From Yamagishiella unicocca (Eukaryota; Chlorophyta; Chlorophyceae; Chlamydomonadales; Volvocaceae), in the NCBI GenBank assembly GCA_003116995.1, contig BDSL01000003.1, positions 2,046,001-2,110,000 of the forward strand: 64,000 nt of DNA. The letters are read 5' to 3'. Positions 12,301-21,876 of this stretch are shown here, piece by piece. Position numbers and translations under genes: made by a program. The notes beneath the pieces are model-generated. The model was not told the origin of the DNA. It saw nothing but the letters and a program-made list of their open reading frames with translations, and did no database searches. Each line of letters begins with the position of its first letter. Position 1 is the first letter of the stretch.

Positions 12301-15300
12301 CGAGGCTGGTGACGATGCGGATACCGCCGCCGCCGCAGGCGGGGACGCCGGAGGGCAGGCGGTGGCGCAGAGGGCGCAGAGGGCGGCGGCGGCGGTACGG
12401 GGCGCAGCTGGCGGGGGGGCCCTTGTGCCGCCGATGCGGTCGCTGCACCCCCAGCGGCTGACGCCATCCGGGCGGCCGGCGCCGCAGCGGCAGCAGAGGC
12501 GGGGTTCGGATCGGAACAGCAACGGCAGCGGCAGCGAGCGGAACAGCAACGGCAGCGAGGGCGGGGGCCAGCAGCAGCCACAGCAGCAGCAGCAGCAGCA
12601 GCAGCCGGACGTCCCGCAGCTCTCTCAGGCGGCGCAGGGGCAGCCAGCGCCACCGCTGCTCTCCCAGCAGCAACCGCAGCAACCGCAGCAACCGCAGCAA
12701 CCGCAGCAACCGCAGCAACCGCAGCAACCGCAGCAACCGCAGCGGAGAGGAGGCGCTCGTGGCGCCAAGGCTTCAGTGACCGCAGCCGCGTCTTCCGCCC
12801 AGGTGTACGGCAACCCGGATGATCACCGGCCCCGCTCATCCGACCAAGCCAAGGGCGGGTCAGAACGGACTGCGGCCGCGGCTAGGGACGGGGATGGAGC
12901 AGGGGCTGCGACCCTCCCTCCCGCGGCCCAGCCCGCTGGCGGCAGCGTGCGCACGGCTGCCACTGCGGACGGCCCTTCGTCTGCTGCACCGGCGCCGAAG
13001 CGACGGCGGGTCAGCCGCACCGCCGACAAGGCCGGCGGCGGCGGCAGCCCTGCTGCTGCTGCCGCTGCGGAGGACGGTGGGCTTGGGGGCTCGGATGAGG
13101 CCCATGACTCCGACACCGGCGTTGATGGTGCTGGTCCGATTCAGCCTCGCCGGGGTGGCCGGAGGGTTGTCTTGGAGGACGAGGAGGAGGAGGAGGAGCA
13201 GGTGGCGGCACCGGGGCAGCTGTCGGTCGCGGCCAGCTCGTCGCAGACAGCGGACAGCCACGGGACTGCGCCGCCGCCGCCGGCGCCGCCAGTGCAACGA
13301 CAACAACAGAACGGGCAGCCGGGGGGAAAGCTCATAGGACGAGGAGGGGGAAGAGGAGGAGGAAGAGGAGGAGGAAGAAGAGGAGGCGCTGGCCGTGGTG
13401 GTGATGGTTCGGGGACAGCTCGGGTTAAGGGGGGCCGGGGCGGCACCAAGTGGCCGCATCCGCCCGGCAGCGTGGGGGTGAAAGCAGCGGCTGCGGATCC
13501 AGCACCTGCGGCATCAGGCGGGGAGCGCACCGCAGCGGGGGAGGTCGGGCCCGGGCCGGCGGTCGACATCTGTGGGGAGATGGAAGCGGCGCCAGCGCCA
13601 CCACCACCGCCAGCGCCGGAGCAGGGTGAGGGCGAGGGTGAGGGCGAGGCGGACATGCATGAGGCGCGGCCGGCGAAGGTCAGACGCGTCTCCCGGCCGG
13701 CGTCGCAGTCGTCGTCGCAGCGGGAGGTCACGGGATCGGGGCAGCAGCAGCAGCTGGAGCCACGCTTGCAACAGCGGTTACGGCGCCGGTTGGCGCCTGA
13801 CTCGGGCTTCGAGGAGGAGGAGGACCAGCACCAGCACCATCAGAGTCAGCGGCCACTGCGCACGTCCTCAAGGCAGCGGCAGAATGAGGCGGCGGCGGCG
13901 CGCGTGGCGCAATCGGCCGCCGACACCAGCGATACCGAGCGGCAGCAGCAGCAGCAGCAGCCCGGCGTCGGCGCGACGTCGTTCGGTGTCAGCGCCGAAA
14001 CCAGCTCCGGCAAAGGCGGCTGGCGGGGCGGCCTGGACAGGGGTCCTCGGACGTCGGCGGCCGCGCGGGCCAGCGCTGCCGCCACCGACTTCGGCAGCTC
14101 TGGCAGGGTGGCGGTCGTGGAGGGGGGGCGGGCTTCGGAACCCATGGACGATGGTGATGACGAGCCGCAGCAGGAGCAGCTACTGCCGCTGCAGCGCGAA
14201 GACGGGTCGGAGCAGCAGTCGCCGGCCGGGCAGCAGGTGTGACTGCTGGGGTCGCCTCTGGGGTCGCCTCTGGGGTCGCCTCTGGGGTCGTCGGGCGGGA
14301 CAAGGAAGTGGCGGCGGCGCGGATGGTGCCAGGAGTAGTAGCCACATGGGGGCGACGTGTCCGCATCGCCGTGAACAGTGCTGCTCGTCTCACTTTCCCT
14401 GGCTGGGGCTTCAGCCAGCCTCCGCTTCACTCTCATGCCATGCGAGCGGGTGTCTTACCTGCGCCCACCGCTTGAGCTCAAAGCACGGGGAAGTGGAGGT
14501 TGGGTGCGCGCAGGGGGGGACTTGACGTCTGCGACGCGGCTGCGTAGAGCAGGGAGGGCTAGGCTGGGGTAGGAGGAAAGGCTGGAGCAGTACATGGGCG
14601 GGGTCGGGGTTTGGGGCCAGCTTGTCCACGCTGTGCTGGTCTCTTGCCGTGACCTCGTCGAGTCGTCGCTGCAACCGCACCGCAGCCAACACATGGTGCC
14701 CTCTCACCTTCTCCTCTTGCTCCTCCCCCACTCCCCCCATCCCGGCCAGGCCTTGATCGGAGTCACGCAGGCCCCCGCCGCCACTGCCGCTGCCGCCACC
14801 GCCGCCGCCCTCCCGCCATCAGCTGCTCCGCTGCAACCCGAGGCCTCGGCCCTAGCGCTGCAGGGCGCCGTCATCGAGCTGAGGCGCTGCCTGGAGGGCC
14901 TGCAGGCCCAGCTGGCGGCGGTGCGAGACGAGGCAGCGGCCGCCGAGGAGAGGGCGCGGCTGGGCCTGGCTGCTGCCGCGGGCGAGGCCGCGCGTGTGGA
15001 GGCTGCGTGGCGGGATGAGGCGCGGGAGCTGCGCGGCCGCCTGGAGGCGCAGGAGGCGAGGCTGCAGGCGGAGGCGGAGGCGAGGCTGCAGGCGGAGGAG
15101 CGCTTCCTGCAGCTGAAGGAGCAGCTGGAGGAGCAGCTGGCAGATGTGCGCAAGAAGGTCCGACGGGGGGGGAAGGGTATGAGAGGAAGCCCGTAGGTCG
15201 GCAGTGAAGAGTAGAACCGACCGGTTAGGAAACGTTTGGTGCACTCGTTTGGTACACGCGTTTGGTCCGTCAGTACATTAGGCTATTGATGGATCACACG

Positions 15301-15603
15301 TCAGCCCGGGCCCCCCGGGTATATTGTGCTCCCTAAAAGCTAAAACCCTAAACCCCTAAACCATTGCGCTGATGGACCCGCCAGGCGGAAGGCGGCTCTG
15401 CGTTCTTCTCGGCCGTGTCGCTGCTGGTGGCCCGGGAGCAGGAGTGCGCGGCGTCCGGTGCCAGCCCCGGAGAGCGCATAAGGAACCACTTTCTGGCTAA
15501 GGAGAGGGAGGCGGCTGAGGCGGCCGCTGCTGCCGGAGGAGGGGCTGCGCCGCCCGCTCCCGGCGACGTCATCACTGATGATGAAGATGAGGACGACGAA
15601 TGA
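3323..15603 (+). CDS. Giant PHD-finger protein with low-complexity middle and C-terminal coiled coil
   Basis: Eleven exons join in phase: 3323-3454, 3742-3879, 4228-4306, 4408-4508, 4808-4865, 5125-5202, 5675-5940, 6334-8959, 9495-14236, 14750-15157 and 15385-15603; about 2948 aa. Residues 158-205 form a C4HC3 PHD finger assembled from three exons: CGEC, CESC, H184-x2-C187 and CRAC. PHD fingers typically read histone H3 tails, so a nuclear chromatin role is inferred. Exons 8 and 9 encode about 2450 residues of Gln, Ala, Gly and Pro tracts with RGG-like stretches (near 8150-8430 and 13340-13400). Exon 10 is a Glu/Ala/Leu heptad-rich coiled coil, and the protein ends in an acidic tail. Start: the ATG at 3323 has a good context (GCGCCATGG), but the frame stays open back to 3152, just after a TAG at 3149 that also looks like a splice acceptor. 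An upstream first exon is therefore possible. Confidence 0.8.
3508..3665. repeat. Degenerate ~30-60 bp tandem repeat in intron 1
   Basis: Repeated phrases such as GGTTGGTCACCACAGGGTTT and TTTCGGAGCTAG occur three to four times in intron 1 of the PHD gene. Confidence 0.7.
4611..4695. repeat. (ACCC)n microsatellite
   Basis: About 21 perfect ACCC units in intron 4 of the PHD gene, followed by three copies of a CTCCATCCGCATA-like unit. Confidence 0.95.
5460..5560. repeat. 15-bp minisatellite, 6.5 copies
   Basis: Perfect head-to-tail copies of TCACCCACTGCTTAG in intron 6 of the PHD gene, which interrupts the PHD-finger coding sequence. Confidence 0.95.
7035..7158 (+). repeat. Poly-Gln coding tract (CAG/CAA)n
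   Basis: Mixed CAG and CAA codons plus CTG give a long Q tract with regularly spaced Leu in exon 8 of the PHD-finger gene. Confidence 0.9.
11030..11450 (+). repeat. 9-bp coding repeat giving (Ala-Thr-Ala)n
   Basis: About 30 near-perfect copies of AACAGCAGC/AACAGCGGC inside exon 9 of the PHD-finger gene. The frame fixed by both exon borders reads Ala-Thr-Ala repeats, not poly-Gln. A shorter nine-base Pro-Gln-Gln repeat lies at 12669-12742. Confidence 0.9.
14246..14290. repeat. 12-bp repeat at intron 9 donor side
   Basis: CTGGGGTCGCCT is repeated 3.75 times, starting ten bases into intron 9 of the PHD gene. Confidence 0.85.
15178..15252 (+). repeat. Dispersed short repeat, copy in PHD-gene intron 10
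   Basis: Contains GAGGAAGCCCGTAGGTCGGC and AGGAAACGTTTGGTGCACTC. The same two phrases in the same order recur at 16041 and 56288, so this is an interspersed element rather than chance. Confidence 0.75.
15331..15362. repeat. Interstitial telomere-like repeat
   Basis: CCCTAAAA, AAAACCCTAAA and CCCCTAAACC lie in a row just upstream of the last exon of the PHD gene. The Chlamydomonas telomere unit is TTTTAGGG. A shorter, opposite-strand instance is at 56026-56042. Confidence 0.6.
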
Positions 15604-17819
15604 GGCCTCATGGATGTCTCGTATCGTGGGGAGTGAGGGGATGAAGTGACGGCAGATGGGAGACGGGCTGAGCTGCTGAAGTGTGGCTGCGACCTGGCTG
15701 GGCGGCGCAAGAGGCGGAGACGGGCGTCGTCTCTCCTGGATGGCGACGGAGGTTGGGGCAGCAGGGTGCGGCGGGAACTGGGTGGAGGCGGTGTTGTGGC
15801 CTCAGCTGTTGACGAGGCTGCAGCAGCAGCAGCCTTGGACAGGGGAGGAATCGGTTGGGACGAGCGTGTTCCGCTCACCAGGGCCAGAGCTGCTGGAGAG
15901 GTACCAGCTGGGGGGTGGACAGGAAACTCGAGACATCGCGGTTGGGGGCGTGTGGGTGATACTGTTGTAGTGTCAGCCGGCTGGGAGGTGGGGGACGCTT
16001 TTACATTGCGAGCCGTTGGATCGGCCAAGGGGTTCGCCCATATGAGAGGAAACCCGTAGGTCGGCACTGAAATTAGGGAACGTTTGGTGCACTCGTTTGA
16101 AAATGCATGCTGGGGGACGTGGTTAAGTATACAAAGCCGGGGGTCGAATGTCGCCCCCGGCGGCTATGTGTTGACGAATCCCAACAAGACGTCCAGCGCA
16201 ACGTTTTGAGAGCCCGCTTTTGGGTGCATGGTGCAGAACTTGTGCGGTGCGGTGGCTGGACGTGCTGGAGCGAGACTTGTCGAAGCGCGGACCCACCCGA
16301 GCTTGGATACAGACCGTTACCGTGTTGATGAAGTAAATTACCTGGTTTGGATGGCCAGCGTCCGCGGCTGGATGCCGAAGTCGCGTCGCGCCGCCGTGGG
16401 GGACCGGAAAGCGTGATCGGAGATTGGAATCCACTCGCTCGTCCAACATTTCATTTTGGGGTGGTTAACAACTAGTCGGCCAAAAGTAGTGGAGCAGACG
16501 CTCACTCGCTCAACTCGTTGAGACTATAGTTATATTCGTCTCCCCAACTGAGCCTCTAGGCATTTCTAGCTCTGGACAAGTTGGACCGACGCCATTCACT
16601 CAATTCACATCCTGAACTTAGACCTTGAATAAGAGGGAAACAAGAAGCTCCCAAGCCTCCGATCGAGGAGCCGTTTTTCCGAAAGGATGGGTTCTTTGCA
16701 TTCAGAAGGGCTGCTTCTTGGCTGGGATGCGGACTATCTGTTATGACCATGCGCTATCGATATCACAACTCATCTAATTGATGCTTGGCATTTAGTCGCC
16801 CTATTGATGAGCTCAAGGAAATGGGTTTTACTCGTACGAGGGTGACGCGGCTTGGAAAACCGCTCATAACCACCACTTTCTTCCGCTGGTCGGCGCGACG
16901 GTCGGCACGTCTGTGTGGGGTATGGCCGTTATGGGTTCTCCCCTCTGCCACTTACCCTCCTTTTGGTCCCGCCGTCTTGCTCTTCTCGGGCGTTTTGTTG
17001 TGCCACTCTTCGCCGCTGTTTTGTGCGAGGTGTGCGTTTCTTTTTGTGGTGTCTGCCGGTGGAGTCGGTTGGCTGTGGCTGTCGTGTTGTGGCTGCCTTT
17101 TGGGCAGGGTTCAGCCCCGCCTCTCATATGGTGAGGCCACGGACATGGGCCGCCGGGTTAAACAATCATGCGCACTCAACGGTTACGATACAGTGGGCAC
17201 AATGCCGATGGTTATGTTAAGCGCGCCGCTTGTGAGCCCGATCGTACGACGCAGCTGAATCACGTGCAACTAAATTACATAAGGTTACGAGCCATAACTG
17301 CCTTGCAACAAAAAAAAGTGTCTACGGAGTTTCTCTCTCGCGCGCGCTCTCGCTCGCGCGCGCGTATCGCACTAACGCAGGCAGCCGTGGCTGCATGCAT
17401 GACACACTTTGCTGCATGCTTGTGTGTGACGCTGGTGTTCAAACGCAGCCCCCGGCACGCACCCGCAATGTGCCTTGCCAACGCCTGCATATGGCGGCAA
17501 ATACGCCGTTGCATTGCCTGGCTTGCCTGCCTTGCCGTCACGGCACTCAAACCGTGTATATCGCCAACCCGAAGCAGCGGTCCTTGTAGACTGCGGCGGG
17601 CATAACGCACTTCACCGTATAGCAGACTTGGACGCGGTGTTGTGCAGCTTTAGGGTGTAACTAGTTGTGGGGTGGTGACGAGGGGTACTCTGCGCATGAC
17701 TGCATTGTCCTTACGTCCTTTCTATACCTGAAAGCAACGCGATAACTCAATCAATTACTGAGATTCCGTAAACAGAGCTTCTGATTTTGTTCAATTGCTT
17801 AACCTTCGGGACATTCCTC
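15604..17819. other. Intergenic region without supported genes
   Basis: Downstream of the PHD gene. It holds a dispersed repeat at 16041-16165. The rest is moderately AT-rich, and its short ORFs carry no recognisable domains. A TGTAA word at 17654-17658 is far from the PHD-gene stop, so I do not assign it. Confidence 0.5.
16041..16165 (+). repeat. Dispersed short repeat with terminal hairpin
   Basis: The longest copy seen. It runs GAGGAAACCCGTAGGTCGGC, then GGAACGTTTGGTGCACTCG, then AAATGCATGCTGG, and ends in a hairpin whose arms are CCGGGGGTCG and CGCCCCCGG. Its second half matches 48380-48445, where a similar hairpin occurs. This looks like a short non-autonomous element. Confidence 0.65.
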
Positions 17820-18900
17820 GGGGCGGCGCGGGATGGCGACGGACGGTATGCCGGACGATATCCCTCGGGCGATCACTGCGCTCGCGGCCCCGCCACCGGT
17901 GCAAGGTGTGGCTAGTGCCAGGTCTGTGATGTGTGAAGGTGCCTATTTGGGGTAACCTGCTCCTCTCAGCTTTCCTACCCGGGCCAGCGGCGGCTGGCAG
18001 GAGGCCTGGTTTGGAACACCTGCGGCCGATACTTGTGGGATGTTGGGCCCTGCACGCCTGCAGACGTTAGAGTGCTCCTATGACGGCTCCTCCGGGACTT
18101 CTTAGTCGGGTCCGAGGCAGCTACGCAGTTGCTACTGCCAGCGGGCCGGAGGAGGCTCGTCGAACGGCAAAGGCGTTCTTGGCTTTTGGTCAATGGCGGG
18201 AGTGTATGGAAGCGACGGAGGCTCTGCCCGCGGGGGTGCCGGCCCCGTGGCGGCAAGCCTCAGTCCTGGTGCTGCCGCTGGGTTCTAGGGTGGCCACCAC
18301 CTGCTCTGCCAGCGGTTGGGGAGGAGGCGTCCATGCTGACCGCGCGCCGGGGGTGGCGGTTGGGAAGGGGGCCGACTCTGGCGCTGAGGGAGATTATTGT
18401 TTGGGTTGGACGGCTGTGTCAGGTGGCCGGGGACGCGGGCGCTCTGCGGGCAGCACATGAGCTGTTTATACGTGAAGTGCCCGGGGCCGCCGGGCGTGTA
18501 CCGCCAGCGACCCTTGCTGCCCTGCAGCCCGTGTACAGGCGGCTTTGGTCTGGGGTGAAGTGGGAGCTTTCCTACCACGCGGAATGGTGGCGGCTGACCG
18601 TGGATGGGATCCCCCTTCTCGGGAACTCGCAAAATCGAGACGCCGCGGTCACTCGCTAGGGGTGTGGCGCGCCTCCTGGGGACCGTCCGGGGGAGGCGCC
18701 CCCTCGAATGCACCACTTCTGGTCGTGTCCGGTAGGTCAGGCTGTGGTTGAGTGACTTGGGGTCCCGAATGGTGAAGGGGTGACCCGTGCGCAGGTCTGG
18801 CTGCCCGGCAGTGCAACACTGCGTCTGGGATGTGGTGGTCCTGGCAGCCGTTACGGCCATGGACGTTGGGCGTCAGTTATATGGCTGCGGCCCTGAAGAG
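17820..18900 (+). pseudogene. Decayed retroelement ORF remnant
   Basis: The translated pieces resemble the C-terminal region of non-LTR-type retroelement proteins common in volvocine genomes (recalled pattern). They are a WWRLTVDGIPLLGNS stretch near 18590, MHHFWSCPVGQAVVE near 18708 (a zf-RVT-like His/Cys signature), and VWDVVVLAAVTAMDVGRQLY near 18825. These lie in different frames, with stop codons (for example TAG at 18658-18660) and at least one frameshift between them, so the element is dead. I see no intact reverse transcriptase core, target-site duplication or poly-A tail. Further decayed coding-like sequence may extend to about 19300. Confidence 0.55.
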
Positions 18901-20768
18901 TTCGGGGGTTGGTGGTCCTCTTGTCGTCCCTGTGTTTGATCTCCAGGACCGTGACATCCGCCGTGGGGTGGTGGGGTTTTGAGCCCTTCTTCGGGGGTTT
19001 GCAGCGTTGGGGCTTCCCCGGAAGGGTTGGGCCGCTGCGAGGCCTCAGCAACCCTTGTTTTCGGTAGTTGCCGGTCACTTTGTGCGTGAGGGGCCGGATG
19101 GCATGGTTGTGGGTTCGTGATCAGCCCCGGCTGCGTGCTGGCAGCGTTTTCCCCTTCGCTTCTTGTCTTCCTTGTCCCCGGGTGGGCGTGTCCTGCTCGG
19201 GGCTTGTGTTTTCTGGGATGAGACGCGGACAGCTTTTCTGATTGCATCGTGGCGGCCCTCCGCTGGTTCCCGGTTGCGGATCTGCTAGGTTTGTTGGTGG
19301 TCATTTCCTGATAGGGGAGCCTACAGCGCAAATTTCAGCTCGGGTGCTGGCTGCTGTTTTGCCTCTGGGATGTTGACTGGTGTCTTGGTGATTTGCCATT
19401 GGTACGGTGCGGCTGGGTTTCTGTCCCTTTCGTCTCCATCAGTGCCCGGCAGTGTGCCCAATGGTTCTGTATTTTGGTCTGGCGCCCACTGTACTACATG
19501 GAGTGCTACATGGATATCACAGCCAACCACGGCTACTTGTTCTAGGGCCTGCCGCCGCCCACCTGACGAGGACGCAAGGGGAAACTTTGCAATGGTTTGG
19601 TGCCTCGACATGGTGGGGTTGGTGTTTGAGCGAGCGGTCAGTGGACCGCACACAAGACATCATCATGGAAGCAACGCTGGGCCGCCATGCAACAGCGTGA
19701 GCCTTCAACAGGAGCGCTGTATGAGAGGAGTTCGCGGTGGCGGTGACTCCTGCAGCGCAGATGCGCAGGAGACCAGTAGTAGTCCTGCAAGCCTCGGCGT
19801 ATGCTTTCTGCGTGTGTCAATCTGCCGTTAAGCCGCGAGGCCCCATGTACTGTCGAAACCAAAACCATACCATAAGCTGTCCCGTTGGATGGGCAGTGTC
19901 ATCACGTCGGTGCGTGCTTGCCGTGTTGGGTGGCAGGTCGCGTGAAGCCCAGCAGCCCATTACATTGCTGCTGCCAGCTGATACACGGCGGCGGAAGCGC
20001 TTCAATTTTGAACGTCCGCAAGATGAACGTGAAAGCAGGAGCAAAGCCGGTAGAACGATTGTCCGGGGGGATCCAGAGCCTCCAGAGCTGTCCGGAGCTG
20101 TCCAGCCAAAGCCGTGAAGCAACCATGCAGAAAGCACATCGCCTGTGAAGGCATGACGAATAAATGAGATCGCATCTATATGAATATATCGGCAGAAGAG
20201 TAAGCCAGCGACTGCCCCTGCGCTCGTGGTTGCAATGGCGGGCCATGGCGCACAGCACACGAGCCATGAATAAAATCATTGCATGCGCCGCACAGCACGC
20301 AGGCCACGCAATACAATGCGTTACGTCCGCCATCATTAAGCAGCTTAAGCGCAAATAAATGCATTTTAACTATATCAGAGGCCCGAATAATAGCTCGCTG
20401 TTCGAGTGCCACTGCCGGCACAGTTGCGGGTAGTTGCCGTACGCTAAACAGAAGCTGGGATGAGCACAGCAACGCATGGATATAAAAAGAGACAAACGAG
20501 CCTATTATTACAATCACGTTGTAACTATCACTTTTGGCCAGTTGCTTGTCTCACAAACGTTTCGCCGCAACACCTTCAAGCCGACGCCCTCACCGAGCCC
20601 CAGGTCTCGACAGGGCTGGCTTGCTGTTGTGGTGGGACCGAACGTAGACAAGCAACTGGCAATTGTCGTCGCGAAGCCTGCTATTACGGTATCGGCTCGG
20701 GGGCGTACATTGCCACGACGTTTCAAGCGCAAAGCCGGTTAGCAACGCAGCTTCCTTTGCTCCGCTAC
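18901..20768. other. Intergenic region without supported genes
   Basis: Follows the retroelement remnant. Several 90-150 codon ORFs on both strands overlap each other and show no domain, no biased composition and no clean splice partners. It presumably includes the promoter of the gene at 20769. Confidence 0.45.
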
Positions 20769-21876
20769 ATGGCATCTAGGCCAATGATGAAGGGTACCAG
20801 GAATTCGCTGGTGCGACCGCGGGTCATGCCCCTGCGCCCCGGCGCGTCGGACCAGTCGCCGTCAAAGTTATCCCCCAGGAGGCTGCTGTTCTCAACGTAC
20901 GCAGTGGTGTGCTCCTCGGTGTCTAAAAAATGGCCTGCAATCGAGACCCCAGTCCCGGCTGCGGGCAAGCCTGACATGATGGAGCTGTCTGAGTTTCTGC
21001 ATTTGGTTGCCGGTGCGATGAACGCCGGCAACGGATTTCTGCTCAACGGCTTCCAGGTATGATTGCTCTAGAAAGCTCGAATTACGCGACAGGAAATTCG
21101 AGCAGGAGATTGCAATTTAGTTGTGCACTTTATCGAAATGCTGCCGTGCCGCCGTTTACAAGCACCAAGCACTCCTTGATCATTGTAATTTCCACTTTCC
21201 AGATTGCCCTGGTCAAGCGCGTGACTGCGGTCATCACAGATGCCATTCTGGGCCCATCGGCCCCCGCATCGCTGCGGCTGATGCTGCGGCGGGGCCTGCG
21301 CGCAGCCATAGCCGTAGCGTCTATGGGAGCATTCATGATGAAGCTCCTTACCCTGGCGGCCTCGATGCCGCACATGGATTTCGCGCACGACCTCAAGGCC
21401 GACATCGAGCTGGTGTCCGCCGTGGATGCGTTCCTGGGCACGGCGATTCGGCGCTCCCTGCTGCAGCGCGTTACGGCCGCCTCGACATCCGTCATGGAGT
21501 CCCTAATCGAGTTGTACGCCACAACCAACTCACTCTCGCACCTGAATTCGGAGCACCTGGACCTCGTGATGGGAGCTGCGACGGTGAGCCGGGCTCATCA
21601 CCAGGGACGTAATTATTGTCGCATGATGCATATTTTGCCATGGGTAGTGTCCGCCTCGTTCTTCAATCCTCCCAGAAGCCACCTCCGCATACCCGCCCCG
21701 CCAACTTCTTCCCCCCTGCTCTGCTAATCGGCCCCCAGGTGCTGGACCTGGCCACCAGCGGTCCCTGCCTGTGGGAGAACTGCAACGACCTGATGCGGAT
21801 TGGGACCGCCGTCAGCCTGAGGGTGGCGCAGCGCAGCGCGGGCACCAACGACAGCGACCGTGAAGCGGAACGCTGA
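20769..21876 (+). CDS. Unknown paralog family, member 1 (268 aa)
   Basis: Three exons join in phase 0: 20769-21056, 21203-21583 and 21739-21876. I do not recognise the family. Three more members follow at 24542, 28321 and 39475. The shared core is RRGLRAAIAVASMGAFMMKL (a hydrophobic helix, possibly membrane-associated) and the last exon VLDLATSGPCLWENC. In the other members the exon before the last is exactly 210 bp. Here it is 381 bp and contains the unit twice: LGPSAPASLRLMLRRGLRAA, then a second, diverged unit starting LGTAIRRSLLQRVTA and ending SLSHLNSEH. The first exon is unlike members 3 and 4; its start is the first ATG in an open frame and is less certain than the splice sites. A TGTAA word lies at 22204. 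Confidence 0.7.

Noticed and set aside
10936..12549. 537-codon antisense ORF, Ala/Val-rich
   Set aside because: It mirrors the 9-bp repeat of PHD-gene exon 9 on the other strand; the sense frame is fixed by splice phase at both ends.
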